Notes: generated by a model not told the origin, from the sequence alone. Counted from the first letter of the stretch, positions 1 to 7,588 are shown. The stretch is 15,685 nt of DNA from CAYLNK01 sp964384675 (GCA_964384675.1 CAYLNK010000136.1:1-15685), one strand, 5' to 3'. Program-made: numbers and translations.

Positions 1-691
1 CCACCGCCAGCGTGACGAGCGTGATCGGGATCAGGGCGGCGGGCGGGCTCGCCTTGCCGCCGGGCAGGGCCCTGGCCCCGACGTCCTTCACGAGCAGCGG
101 GAAGTCGTAGAGCCCGTGCAGGACGACCGCGGCCGTGTAGCCCCTCGCGATCAGCCCCAGCCGCCGGGAGCCCGCCGCGAAGCGGGCCTCACCCAGATAG
201 GCGCCGAGGATGGCGCCGTAGAACGCGTGGCCCGGCACCGCCATCACCGCCCGCAGGAGCGCGACGCCGAGCCCGCCGGAGCCGACGTACATCACGTTCT
301 CCAGCGTGGCGAAGCCGAGCGACGCGACGACGCCGTACACGATGCCGTCCATCGGCTCGTCGAACTCCCCGCGCCGGAAGCTGAACAGGAGGACCGCGGC
401 CATCTTGCAGGCCTCCTCCGGGATCGCGGCGACCAGGAAGGCGTCGGCGAGCCCTCGCCAGAGAGGGTCCGTGATCGAGGCGAGGAGCGGCTCGAGCGCC
501 GCGTCGACGAGCAGGACCGGGACGATCGCGAGCACGCCGAGCCCGAACGTCCCCCACAGGAGGCGCGCCGGCTCCGGGTACTCGTCATGGTGGTGGAAGT
601 ACCAGACGAGGAGGATCGACGGCGTGATCGCCGACAGAGCGAGAAGCAGGATCGCCACGGAGGCGCCGATTCTAGTCGGGCTCTCGTACAC
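1..691 (-). CDS. PrsW-family intramembrane metalloprotease (3' end cut by window)
   Basis: Multi-pass membrane protein of the PrsW/CPBP-like glutamic or metal-dependent protease group, which cleaves membrane-anchored substrates; the best-known member processes an anti-sigma factor. The reverse-complement translation shows the family motifs in order. Counting from GTG 691, they are P91-E92-E93 with K96 (PEEACK), GFATLEN at 126-132, H155 in AVPGHAFYGA, and H192/D196 in VVLHGLYDFP. Hydrophobic segments lie at about 12-32, 45-63, 84-103, 113-128 and 183-200. The visible 230 codons contain all four motifs; the C-terminus lies beyond the left edge. The start is uncertain: GTG 691 gives a short polar N-terminus, while GTG 658 sits 10 nt after a TAGAAT box and begins just before the first membrane helix. 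It is divergent from the kinase gene, with almost no spacer. The substrate is unknown, and no anti-sigma gene is visible in the window. Confidence 0.9.
   Translation of the reverse strand, partial: MYESPTRIGASVAILLLALSAITPSILLVWYFHHHDEYPEPARLLWGTFGLGVLAIVPVLLVDAALEPLLASITDPLWRGLADAFLVAAIPEEACKMAAVLLFSFRRGEFDEPMDGIVYGVVASLGFATLENVMYVGSGGLGVALLRAVMAVPGHAFYGAILGAYLGEARFAAGSRRLGLIARGYTAAVVLHGLYDFPLLVKDVGARALPGGKASPPAALIPITLVTLAV
669..674 (-). promoter_or_regulatory. candidate -10 box TAGAAT upstream of the prsW-like gene
   Basis: On the minus strand, TAGAAT (TANNNT type) lies 10 nt before GTG 658. The same nonamer, CTAGAATCG, precedes the gene at 3843. No convincing -35 hexamer is seen at the expected distance. 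If this is the promoter, GTG 658 is the start and the transcript would have almost no 5' untranslated region. If GTG 691 is the start, the match falls inside the gene and is fortuitous. Confidence 0.3.
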
Positions 692-704
692 TCGCCCGCC
701 GACC

Positions 705-3700
705 TTGAACGTACGCCGCTCCCTCCAGACGCTCCTCGCGGCCGCGCTCCTGTGGCGGGCCGGGGCGGTGCGGGCGCTCGACCCGGGCAAGGCGATCACG
801 CAGTACCGGTTCGACGCCTGGAGCAGCCGCGCGGGCCTTCCGCAGAACACGGTGCAGGCCGTGCTGCAGACGCGCGACGGATACCTCTGGATCGCGACTC
901 AGGAGGGCCTGGCCCGGTTCGACGGCGTGACCTTCACCGTCTTCGACCGGCGCACGACGCCGGCGATCCAGCAGAACCGCCTGACGAGCCTCTTCGAGGA
1001 CCGCGACGGCGCGCTCTGGATCGGGACCCGCGGCGGCGGCGTCGTCCGCATGGCGGACGGCCGATTCGAGTCGTTCTCCACCCGGCACGGGCTCCCCAGC
1101 AACGTCGTCCACGCGATCGGGCAGGACCGGGAGGGCTCGATCTGGATCGGTACGGACTCCGGCCTCTGCCGCCGCTCCGGCCCTGGATTCACCACCGACC
1201 GATCGGGTCCGCTCGCGCGCGCGGACGTCTCCGTGATCCACCGGGACCGCGAAGGGACGCTCTGGGTCGGCGCGGCGAACGGCCTGTACCGGTCGGGGCC
1301 CGCGGGCCTCGGGGCCGTCGCGCCACCGGACCGCGCCGTGGAGCGGGTGACGGCGCTCCTCGACGACCTCGACGGCGCGCTCTGGATCGGGACCCTGGGA
1401 GGGCTCCTGCGCCTGCGGGCGGGGGCCTGGTCGGAGCTCACGGTGGCCGACGGGCTCTCGTCGAACGAGATCGGGGCTCTCCTCGAGGACCGGGATCGGA
1501 ACCTCTGGATCGGCACCGTGGGCGGCGGGCTCGACCGGCGGGCGAAGGGGCGCCTCGACGGGTTCCGCGCCGCCGACGGCCTCTCGTCGGACACGGTCCG
1601 TTCCTTGGCCGAGGACCGCGAGGGGAGCCTCTGGGTCGGGACGCAATCGGGAGGCGTCGTCCGCCTGGCGGACGGGGCGTTCACGACGCTGACGACTCGC
1701 GAGGGGCTGACGGCGAACGTCGTGCTGACGATCCTCGAGGACCGCACGGGCGCGGTCTGGCTCGGCACGCAGAGCCGGGGGATCGACCGGTGGCAGGCGG
1801 GCCGGGTCACACGGTTCACCACGGCCGACGGGCTCCCCCACGACGGGGTCCGCGCCGCCTACGAGGACCGGGCCGGGAGACTCTGGATCGGGACCCGGTC
1901 GGGGCTCGCCCGGCTCGACGGGCGGCGCTTCGTCTCCGTCGCGCCGGAACGGCTGGGCGGCGAGGAGATCCGAGCGATCGCCGAGGACGGCGCGGGATCG
2001 CTCTGGATCGGGACGCAGTCCTCCGGGCTCTTCCGCATGGACGGATCGGGGGTGTCGCGGTGGACGACCGCCGAGGGCCTCCCGAGCAACACGATCCGCG
2101 CGCTGCACCTCGATCGCCAGGGGACGCTCTGGATCGGCACGTTGACCGGCCTCGCCTCGTGGCGCGCCGGAAGGCTGACCGCGCATGGGACACAGGAAGG
2201 CGAGGCCAGCGACGTCGTCTTCGCGCTGCACGAGGACGTCGAAGGCACGCTCTGGATCGGCACGAACGGGCGGGGTCTGCTCCGCCTCAGGGACGGGAAG
2301 TTCACCCGCTACACGACGGAGCAGGGGCTCTTCGACGACACGGCCGCCCACGTCCTCGAGGACGCCGACGGCGGTCTCTGGATCTCCTCGTACAAGGGGA
2401 TCTACCGCGTCGACCGCCGCGAGCTCGACGACGTGGCGCGCGGCAGGCGGAGCCGCGTCGCGCCGCGCGTCTTCGGCACGGCGGACGGGATGAAGAGCGC
2501 CGAGTGCGTCGGCGGGCCGAGCCCTTCGGCCTTTCGGGCACGGGACGGGCGGCTCTGGTTCGCGACCATCGAGGGCGCGGCGGTCATCGACCCCGCCCGC
2601 ATCCCGCAGAACGGCCTTCCGCCGCCGGTCTTCGTCGAGCGCCTCCTCGCGGACGGCAAGGTCCAGGAGCCGGCGGGTCGCCTCCACCTGCCGGCCGGCA
2701 CCCAGCGGGTGGAGCTCCACTACACGGCCCTGAGCTTCCTCGTGCCGGAGAAGGTCCGCTTCCGCTACCGCCTCGACGGGTACGACGGCGACTGGGTGGA
2801 CGCCGGCTCGCGTCGCACCGCGTACTACACGCGGCTCCGGCCCGGTGCCTACCGGTTCCGCGTCGCCGCCTGCAACAACGACGGCGTCTGGAACGAATCG
2901 GGCGCGGCCCTTTCCTACACGCTCGACCCGCGCTTCCACGAGACTCGCGCGTTCTGGGGCCTGGCGGCGCTCGCCCTCGCGCTCCTCGGCTCCGGGGCTT
3001 ACCGCTTGAGGATCCGTCGGATGGAGGCCCGCGAGAGGGAGCTGGTCGCCCTGGTCTCCGAGCGCACCAGGCGCCTGGAGGAGGAGAAGGCGCGATCCGA
3101 GAAGGCGATGACGGCGGCTCAGGAGGCCGATCGCGTCAAGAGCCTCTTCCTGGCGTCGACCTCGCACGAGCTGCGGACACCCCTCAGCTCGATCCTCGGG
3201 TACGGTGAGCTCCTCGAGGACGAGCTCGTCGAGGCCGGGCTGCAGCGCCTGGTCCCCGACCTCCGGAAGATCCAGGGCGCCGCCCGGCACCAGCTGGAGC
3301 TGATCAACAACCTCCTCGACCTCTCGAAGATCGAGGCCGGGAAGATGGAGGTCCACGTCGAGCGCGTCGACCTGGCGGCGCTCGCCTCCGAGGTCGCCGC
3401 CCTGGTGCAGCCTCTGGCCTCCCGGGGATCGAACCGGCTCCTCGTCGACGTGCCCGACGAGCTCGGCACGATCCTCACGGACGCCACGAAGCTGCGGCAG
3501 TGCCTGATCAACCTCCTCTCGAACGCCTGCAAGTTCACGGAACGGGGAGTCGTCTCCCTCCACGCGGCCAGGGACGCCGGCCGGCTCCGTCTGACCGTGA
3601 CCGACACCGGGCCCGGAATCGCGCCCGAGCAGGTCGAGCGCCTGTTCGCGCCGTTCACGCAGGCGGATGGCGACGGCCCGCGCCGTCACGGCGGCACCGG

Positions 3701-3833
3701 CCTCGGCCTCGCCATCACCCGGCGCCTCTGCCGGCTCCTCGGGGGAGACGTCACGGTGCAGAGCCGTCCCGGCGAGGGGACCCGCTTCACGATCGATCTC
3801 CCGATCGACGGACCGCGGCACGGACCGGCCTAG
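705..3833 (+). CDS. Two-component sensor histidine kinase with 14-blade periplasmic propeller
   Basis: Membrane sensor kinase of the hybrid-two-component-like, propeller-sensor type (1042 aa from TTG 705). TTG 705 is chosen because it gives a clean signal peptide: basic NVRR, a hydrophobic LLAAALLW core, and cleavage near VRA-L at about 24. ATG 306 would put about 130 Arg/Ser-rich residues antisense to the PrsW gene in front. Fourteen repeats of about 41 aa with cores such as GxLWIGT (about 61-620) fit two seven-bladed propellers. A Y_Y_Y domain follows (about 685-743), then one transmembrane helix (about 749-767), a coiled coil (about 770-810), HisKA with H821 in SHELRTP, and HATPase with N940 (LSNACKF), D967 (DTGPG) and GTGLGL near 996-1001. 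The protein ends right after the ATPase domain, with no receiver or AraC output. No response regulator is visible in the window, so the phosphoacceptor must be encoded elsewhere. There is no clear Shine-Dalgarno sequence. Family members sense polysaccharide breakdown products, but the ligand here is unknown. Confidence 0.93.
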   Translation: MNVRRSLQTLLAAALLWRAGAVRALDPGKAITQYRFDAWSSRAGLPQNTVQAVLQTRDGYLWIATQEGLARFDGVTFTVFDRRTTPAIQQNRLTSLFEDRDGALWIGTRGGGVVRMADGRFESFSTRHGLPSNVVHAIGQDREGSIWIGTDSGLCRRSGPGFTTDRSGPLARADVSVIHRDREGTLWVGAANGLYRSGPAGLGAVAPPDRAVERVTALLDDLDGALWIGTLGGLLRLRAGAWSELTVADGLSSNEIGALLEDRDRNLWIGTVGGGLDRRAKGRLDGFRAADGLSSDTVRSLAEDREGSLWVGTQSGGVVRLADGAFTTLTTREGLTANVVLTILEDRTGAVWLGTQSRGIDRWQAGRVTRFTTADGLPHDGVRAAYEDRAGRLWIGTRSGLARLDGRRFVSVAPERLGGEEIRAIAEDGAGSLWIGTQSSGLFRMDGSGVSRWTTAEGLPSNTIRALHLDRQGTLWIGTLTGLASWRAGRLTAHGTQEGEASDVVFALHEDVEGTLWIGTNGRGLLRLRDGKFTRYTTEQGLFDDTAAHVLEDADGGLWISSYKGIYRVDRRELDDVARGRRSRVAPRVFGTADGMKSAECVGGPSPSAFRARDGRLWFATIEGAAVIDPARIPQNGLPPPVFVERLLADGKVQEPAGRLHLPAGTQRVELHYTALSFLVPEKVRFRYRLDGYDGDWVDAGSRRTAYYTRLRPGAYRFRVAACNNDGVWNESGAALSYTLDPRFHETRAFWGLAALALALLGSGAYRLRIRRMEARERELVALVSERTRRLEEEKARSEKAMTAAQEADRVKSLFLASTSHELRTPLSSILGYGELLEDELVEAGLQRLVPDLRKIQGAARHQLELINNLLDLSKIEAGKMEVHVERVDLAALASEVAALVQPLASRGSNRLLVDVPDELGTILTDATKLRQCLINLLSNACKFTERGVVSLHAARDAGRLRLTVTDTGPGIAPEQVERLFAPFTQADGDGPRRHGGTGLGLAITRRLCRLLGGDVTVQSRPGEGTRFTIDLPIDGPRHGPA
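885..2567 (+). repeat. Internal degenerate repeats encoding 14 propeller blades
   Basis: The core ctctggatcggnac (LWIGT) recurs at about 120-126 bp spacing from roughly 885 to 2370, with a final, wider-spaced copy (LWFAT) near 2553. The encoded units follow the pattern D-G-L-xSN-x-V-x-x-L-x-ED-x-x-G-x-LWIGT-x-x-G-L-x-R. These are protein-level repeats within the kinase gene, not a separate element. The near-identical short cores make this stretch prone to misassembly or recombination. Confidence 0.85.
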
Positions 3834-3836
3834 AAT
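3831..3836 (+). promoter_or_regulatory. candidate leaderless -10 box TAGAAT overlapping the kinase stop
   Basis: TAGAAT begins with the kinase stop codon TAG. It is followed by exactly 6 nt (CGCGGG) and then the ATG of the next gene at 3843. No purine-rich Shine-Dalgarno sequence precedes that ATG. A TANNNT box 6-7 nt before a start codon is the arrangement described for leaderless mRNAs in Deinococcus and Actinobacteria. Upstream, TCGACG (3805-3810) resembles a -35, but the 20-nt spacing is long. The call rests on sequence pattern only. Confidence 0.35.
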
Positions 3837-3842
3837 CGCGGG

Positions 3843-4955
3843 ATGCAGAGACTCCTCCGGCGATTCCTCCTCCCGCTGCTCGTCCTGGCTCCCCTGGTGT
3901 GGCGCCCGGGGACGGCCTCGGCCGCCGAGACGAAGTGGCCGCCCGACCTCTATCCGGTGGTCATCCGGGCCGCGATACGGGCGTCGGCCGCCGCCGAGGC
4001 GCGACTTCCGCTGGAGTACCGCAACTCGGTCTTCACGACGGCGTCCGAGCCCGACCCGATCGACCCCAATCCCGCCGAGGAAGCCGGCCGCATGCTCGCC
4101 CGCCTCGCCTCGGGGAAGGGCCTGGAGAAGCCCTACTTCCGGGCGCAGGCCATCGGACGCTATCTCCACTTCGTGATCGACTCGGTGGCCCCGGCCTCGT
4201 TGCAGACCACGGAGGTGCTCGCCAACCGGAACATCGTCTTCGTGCGTGAGCCCCGTCCGCTGGGGACGCCTCTCGCGGCGCAGCTTCGCGAGCGGCAGCG
4301 CGAGGTGGCGGCCGAGATGAGCGACTCGGCCATCGCGGCGAGCGTGAGGCAGGCGGCCAACACCGTGGCCGACGCCCTGCTCCTGCTCCCCGCCCGGCCC
4401 GGCGCCGCTCCGGCCGCGGACGACGGCCCGTCGGTCTTCTTCCTCGACACCTCCGAGCTGATGAAGCCGGGCCGCCTGGAGGACACCACCCCCGTCTCCG
4501 GCCTGGAGGAGAGGCCCGACGACGGCCTCTTCACCGGCGCGGGCGAGCCGTTCCCCTACCCGTGGACCATCGCGAACACGCGCGGCCTCGCCGTCGTCGA
4601 GTGGAGCCGCACCGGGACCACGGTCCGGGCGCTCCTCCTGAACAACGATCATCGGTGCGCGATCGACGTCGTTCTCTCGGCCGGGAGCTGGACCGGCAAG
4701 GTCCCCGGGGCGATCGCCCCCTACGGGCTGCGCCTCGTGGAGCTTCCGGGCGCCCCTGCGTCCGCTCCTGCCGGCGTGAGCGGCTCGTATCGGCCGGGCG
4801 CCTGCCCGGAGTCCGCGAGCGGCCTCTCGACGGTACGGCGTCTGATCGTCACCGAGCCGAAGAACCCGACCTCGTACGACGCGACGGAGAGGAGGGTCCC
4901 CGCACCGAAGAGCCCGGCGCCCCCGGTGTCGGCGCCCCCACCCCCGAAGGGATAG
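3843..4955 (+). CDS. Secreted protein of unknown function with HxxxDxxxP motif
   Basis: 370-aa exported protein that I do not recognise as a named family. A signal peptide is clear: MQRLLRR, then the hydrophobic stretch FLLPLLVLAPLVW, then cleavage near TASA-A at about 27. An alpha-helical N-terminal half (about 30-185) contains IGRYLHFVIDSVAP at 104-117, in which H109-x3-D113-x3-P117 resembles the HYLxDxxxP metal-binding segment of the zinc-dependent phospholipase C/S1-P1 nuclease fold. The second histidine expected two residues after the proline is absent, so this is a weak hint. A probable beta-rich domain follows (about 235-305), with single cysteines C272 and C321. The tail from about 353 is Pro/Ala/Lys-rich and likely disordered. 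The gene starts 9 nt after the kinase stop and converges on the acylase gene, whose stop lies 6 nt beyond its own. It may share a transcript with the kinase or use its own leaderless promoter. Confidence 0.85.
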   Translation: MQRLLRRFLLPLLVLAPLVWRPGTASAAETKWPPDLYPVVIRAAIRASAAAEARLPLEYRNSVFTTASEPDPIDPNPAEEAGRMLARLASGKGLEKPYFRAQAIGRYLHFVIDSVAPASLQTTEVLANRNIVFVREPRPLGTPLAAQLRERQREVAAEMSDSAIAASVRQAANTVADALLLLPARPGAAPAADDGPSVFFLDTSELMKPGRLEDTTPVSGLEERPDDGLFTGAGEPFPYPWTIANTRGLAVVEWSRTGTTVRALLLNNDHRCAIDVVLSAGSWTGKVPGAIAPYGLRLVELPGAPASAPAGVSGSYRPGACPESASGLSTVRRLIVTEPKNPTSYDATERRVPAPKSPAPPVSAPPPPKG

Positions 4956-4958
4956 ACG

Positions 4959-4975
4959 GCTTCAGGGCCTGAAGC
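4959..4975. other. Short palindrome at the junction of convergent genes
   Basis: GCTTCAGG-G-CCTGAAGC is a perfect 8-bp inverted repeat with a one-base centre. It straddles the stop codon of the minus-strand acylase (4962-4964) and lies 3 bp beyond the stop of the plus-strand gene. No T tract follows on either strand, so it is at most a weak or Rho-assisted bidirectional 3'-end hairpin. Confidence 0.35.
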
Positions 4976-7241
4976 TCAGGGGCGCGCCGGAGGCCGCTCG
5001 CGCCAGCCGCGTCGCCGTGCCGACGGGATCGCCGTCGCGCCAGAACGGGAGCTGGTCCAGCCGGTGCGGCGACCCCACGTGGCCCGAGACGCCGAAGGGC
5101 ACCACCAGAGTCGACGCCTCCGGATCTCCCCAGTCGACGATCCACCTCATCGACTGTCCCAGGCTCGGACCGTGAACGCGCACGGCCTGCGGGGCGCCGC
5201 TCATCGGCAGGCGGAACGGCGGGTCGAACACCCACGACAGGAAGGGGACCCGCCCCAGGGGATGTCGCGTCGCGAGCGGGTTCGCCCCCCCCCAGCTCCA
5301 GCGTCTCCGGTCCTTCCCGTACGCCTTCGCGACGTCCGCCAGCGCCGCGTCGACCGCCCCCGCGAGGAACGCGTCGCGAGGGCCGAGCCCCGCGCGGCGG
5401 AACGCGGCATCGTCCGACCGGGCCAGCGCGAGGAGCCCGTCCTCGGTCGGCCCGCCGCGCCACCCGGTGACCTTCCACGTCGAGAGGAGCCTCTCGCGCA
5501 GCTCGATCCGCAGCGCGCGCGCAAGCGGGAAGAGAGGATCGTCCCGGTCCGCCCGCCCCTCCCAGCGCTCGACGTCGAGCTCGGCCGGGAGGTAGGCCGC
5601 GTGAGCCCGGAGGAGATCCCTCATCCCTTCCGCCACGACGTCCCGCTGTATCGCGTCGAACGCGGCGCGATCCAGCTTCCGCCCCTCGCTCCGGGCGGTC
5701 TCGATCCGCCCGCGGATGCGGCGGGCCCGCGCCGGGCTCGGCCAGGCGGTCGCCACGCGGTACGGAAAGCTCGTTCCGATCACGCGCTGGTTGGCCGTGA
5801 CGAGGTAGCCCGACGGCGGGTTCGACACGCGGGGCATCTCGCTCGCGGGGACGAAGCCCCGCCAGTCGTTCTCCGGATCGCGCCCGTCGTACGGCACGCT
5901 GCCGTCCGTGCCCGGCCGGCGGATCGGGACGAGACCGGTCGCCCGCCAGCCGATCGAGCCGTCTCTCGTGGCCCAGACGACGTTCTGGCCCGGCGCGACG
6001 AACGAGTCGCAGGCCGCCTGCAGCCCGGCCTCGTCCCCGGCGAGCATGAACGACGCCGTCGGCACACGCACGACGGCGGGATCGAGGATCGCCCATCGGA
6101 GAGCGAGGTCGTCCTTCACGAGCGGGCCGTGCGAGGTCTCGCGCACGACGAGCCTCTCCGGCGCCGACCCGCGCACGGCGATGCTCTCGACCCTCGTGAC
6201 GAGCGGCTCGAGGCCGTCTCCACGGACCACCTGCTCGCCCTGTATCGTCTCCCGGTACAGATCCTGAACGTCCTGGCCCAGGTTCGTGAACCCCCAGGCC
6301 AGGGTCTCGTTCCGCCCGATCACGATCCCGGGCAGGCCTGGCAGGGTGACCCCCTCCACGTGGCGGCCGGCCACGACGAGGCGCATCGGCAGCCAGATCG
6401 ACGGCATGCCGATCGCGAGGTGCGGGTCGTTGGCGAGCATCGGGCGGCCGCTCGCCGTGAGCGCCCCCGAGACCACCCAGCTGTTGGAGCCGATCCCCTC
6501 GGGCCTGTCGTCCTCGATCGGAACGCGCACCGCGACGGCCGGAGCCTCCTCGGGGAGCGGCGCCGCGGCCAGCGGGACGGAGTCGGGCACGAGCAGCACG
6601 TCGTCGCGGGTCACCTTGTCGAGGAGGAAGCGGCGCACCGAGTCGGGCAAAGCCCCGAGCGACGCGGCAGCCGCCTCGCCCTTCCACGAGGACGACAGGT
6701 CCTCGTTCATCAGGAGGTAGACGAGCAACGCGTCGGACGGCTCGAAACGGCGAGGCGCGTCCAGGAACACGTACTCGAGCCCCAGCCTGCCCGAATGCGA
6801 CGCGAGGAACGCGTTGATCCCGTCCGTCAGAGCCACGAGGCTCTCCCTCTCCCCCGCCGGCAGCAAGGGCAGCGCGGCGGCCGCGACCCGGGAGAAGCCG
6901 AGCGTCCGGTGCTCCCGGTCGGATGGCAGCGCGAGGCGGCCGAAGAGCGACGCGAGCCGCCCCGATGCGACACGCCGCTGCAGGTCGAGCTGGAAGAGGC
7001 GATCGCGTGCCGTCAGGTAGCCCTGGACGCGGAGGGCGTCCCCCAGGCTGTCGGCCGTGACGGTGGCGACACCCCGCTCGTCGAACGTCACCGAGACCGG
7101 GGACGAGAGGCCGGAGATCCGCGGGGCGATCCCATCGGGCAGGTTCCGTCGCACGGCGAGACCACCGGCGACCGCCGTCGCGATGACCAGGACAGCGACT
7201 GCGGACGCGAGGCGGGTCGGCCAGGTGCGGCGCATGGACAT
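4962..7241 (-). CDS. Penicillin acylase family (Ntn-hydrolase) protein
   Basis: 759-aa N-terminal-nucleophile amidase of the penicillin G acylase/acyl-homoserine-lactone acylase family, which hydrolyses side-chain amide bonds. Residues 11-30 form one hydrophobic segment after MRRTWPTR, so the protein is exported and probably membrane-anchored. The alpha chain shows VTADSLGDALRVQGYLTARDR (about 61-81). The autocatalytic site is EGIGSNSW, with Ser252 after Gly251 as the predicted new N-terminal nucleophile of the beta chain. It is followed by the typical LANDPHL (269-275), GLPGIVIGRNE (302-312), and TAN484 as the candidate oxyanion/catalytic Asn. The protein ends in the usual DQLPFWRDG segment and a terminal Arg-Pro. 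The length is normal for the family. ATG 7241 is used, and ATG 7235 is an equally possible start. There is no Shine-Dalgarno sequence, but a TAACCT box lies 9 nt upstream. The substrate cannot be read from sequence: beta-lactam side chains, N-acyl homoserine lactones and other acyl-amides are all possible. Confidence 0.93.
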   Translation of the reverse strand: MSMRRTWPTRLASAVAVLVIATAVAGGLAVRRNLPDGIAPRISGLSSPVSVTFDERGVATVTADSLGDALRVQGYLTARDRLFQLDLQRRVASGRLASLFGRLALPSDREHRTLGFSRVAAAALPLLPAGERESLVALTDGINAFLASHSGRLGLEYVFLDAPRRFEPSDALLVYLLMNEDLSSSWKGEAAAASLGALPDSVRRFLLDKVTRDDVLLVPDSVPLAAAPLPEEAPAVAVRVPIEDDRPEGIGSNSWVVSGALTASGRPMLANDPHLAIGMPSIWLPMRLVVAGRHVEGVTLPGLPGIVIGRNETLAWGFTNLGQDVQDLYRETIQGEQVVRGDGLEPLVTRVESIAVRGSAPERLVVRETSHGPLVKDDLALRWAILDPAVVRVPTASFMLAGDEAGLQAACDSFVAPGQNVVWATRDGSIGWRATGLVPIRRPGTDGSVPYDGRDPENDWRGFVPASEMPRVSNPPSGYLVTANQRVIGTSFPYRVATAWPSPARARRIRGRIETARSEGRKLDRAAFDAIQRDVVAEGMRDLLRAHAAYLPAELDVERWEGRADRDDPLFPLARALRIELRERLLSTWKVTGWRGGPTEDGLLALARSDDAAFRRAGLGPRDAFLAGAVDAALADVAKAYGKDRRRWSWGGANPLATRHPLGRVPFLSWVFDPPFRLPMSGAPQAVRVHGPSLGQSMRWIVDWGDPEASTLVVPFGVSGHVGSPHRLDQLPFWRDGDPVGTATRLARAASGAPLSFRP

Positions 7242-7250
7242 TCGGCGAGC

Positions 7251-7256
7251 AGGTTA
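7251..7256 (-). promoter_or_regulatory. candidate -10 box TAACCT for the acylase gene
   Basis: On the minus strand, TAACCT lies 9 nt before ATG 7241 and no Shine-Dalgarno sequence is present. TTGACG (plus coordinates 7269-7274) looks like a -35 element but is only 12 nt away, too close for a standard sigma-70 promoter. The true -35 is therefore unresolved. The start-proximal TANNNT resembles the arrangement before the gene at 3843. Confidence 0.25.
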
Positions 7257-7405
7257 ACGCGGCCGGCCCGTCAAGCGCGCGGGGACGGAATCCCGCTTCA
7301 CGGATGCCTCTCCGGACTCTTGGATCGCCGCTCCATCGCGTGGATCTCGGCTATCTCACTTCCGCACGGCTGGTTAGCTCGTGAGTGGCGCCCCGACCCC
7401 TCGCT

Positions 7406-7419
7406 GGAACCGTGGTTCC
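7406..7419. promoter_or_regulatory. Inverted repeat GGAACC-GT-GGTTCC, possible operator
   Basis: A perfect 6-bp dyad with a 2-bp centre lies 8 bp upstream of the candidate -35 element. The position suits an activator or repressor site, but the regulator is unknown and no second copy was noticed in the window. Confidence 0.35.
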
Positions 7420-7427
7420 GGAGTTGC

Positions 7428-7456
7428 TTGAGGTTGGGATGAAGACGGGATAAGGT
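7428..7456 (+). promoter_or_regulatory. candidate sigma-70 promoter for the TonB-dependent receptor
   Basis: TTGAGG (7428-7433) is separated by exactly 17 nt from TAAGGT (7451-7456). The -35 matches TTGACA at four positions, and the -10 keeps the TA...T pattern. Transcription from here would give a leader of roughly 185 nt before ATG 7647, covering all the hairpins described. Confidence 0.4.
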
Positions 7457-7483
7457 TCCCACCAAACAGGAAGAGAACACCCA

Positions 7484-7503
7484 TCTGGACGACTTCGTCC
7501 GGG
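7484..7503 (+). other. Leader hairpin 1
   Basis: GGACG-ACTT-CGTCC forms a five-pair core (7487-7500). Flanking U-G, C-G and U-G pairs extend it to about eight pairs. It begins about 28 nt downstream of the candidate -10 box. Confidence 0.4.
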
Positions 7504-7523
7504 CGCGACTGCAATTCGAGCCC

Positions 7524-7538
7524 GGACTCCACGAGTCC
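7524..7538 (+). other. Leader hairpin 2
   Basis: GGACTC-CAC-GAGTCC is a perfect six-pair stem with a three-base loop. It lies just before the purine-rich GGAAAGGAGGGG segment that could pair with the terminator-like stem downstream. Confidence 0.4.
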
Positions 7539-7588
7539 AAGGAAAGGAGGGGCGCCAGCAAGAGATACGCGGCGGGACGAAAGAAGTT

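Noticed and set aside
306..704. N-terminal extension of the kinase frame back to ATG 306
   Set aside because: The roughly 130 extra residues are Arg/Ser-rich, lie antisense to a clearly conserved PrsW-family gene, and would bury the signal peptide that begins at TTG 705.
672..4652. 1326-codon minus-strand open frame
   Set aside because: Antisense shadow of the GC-rich kinase and secreted-protein genes. Its composition is Arg/Gly/Pro/Asp-rich with no domain, and the opposite strand has clear conserved motifs.
5064..7442. 792-codon plus-strand open frame
   Set aside because: Antisense to the penicillin acylase gene, whose catalytic motifs are intact. The shadow protein is low-complexity Arg-rich.
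7439..7453. Four-codon leader peptide ATG AAG ACG GGA TAA
   Set aside because: It overlaps the proposed promoter -10 region, so it would not be in the transcript, and it has no ribosome binding site.
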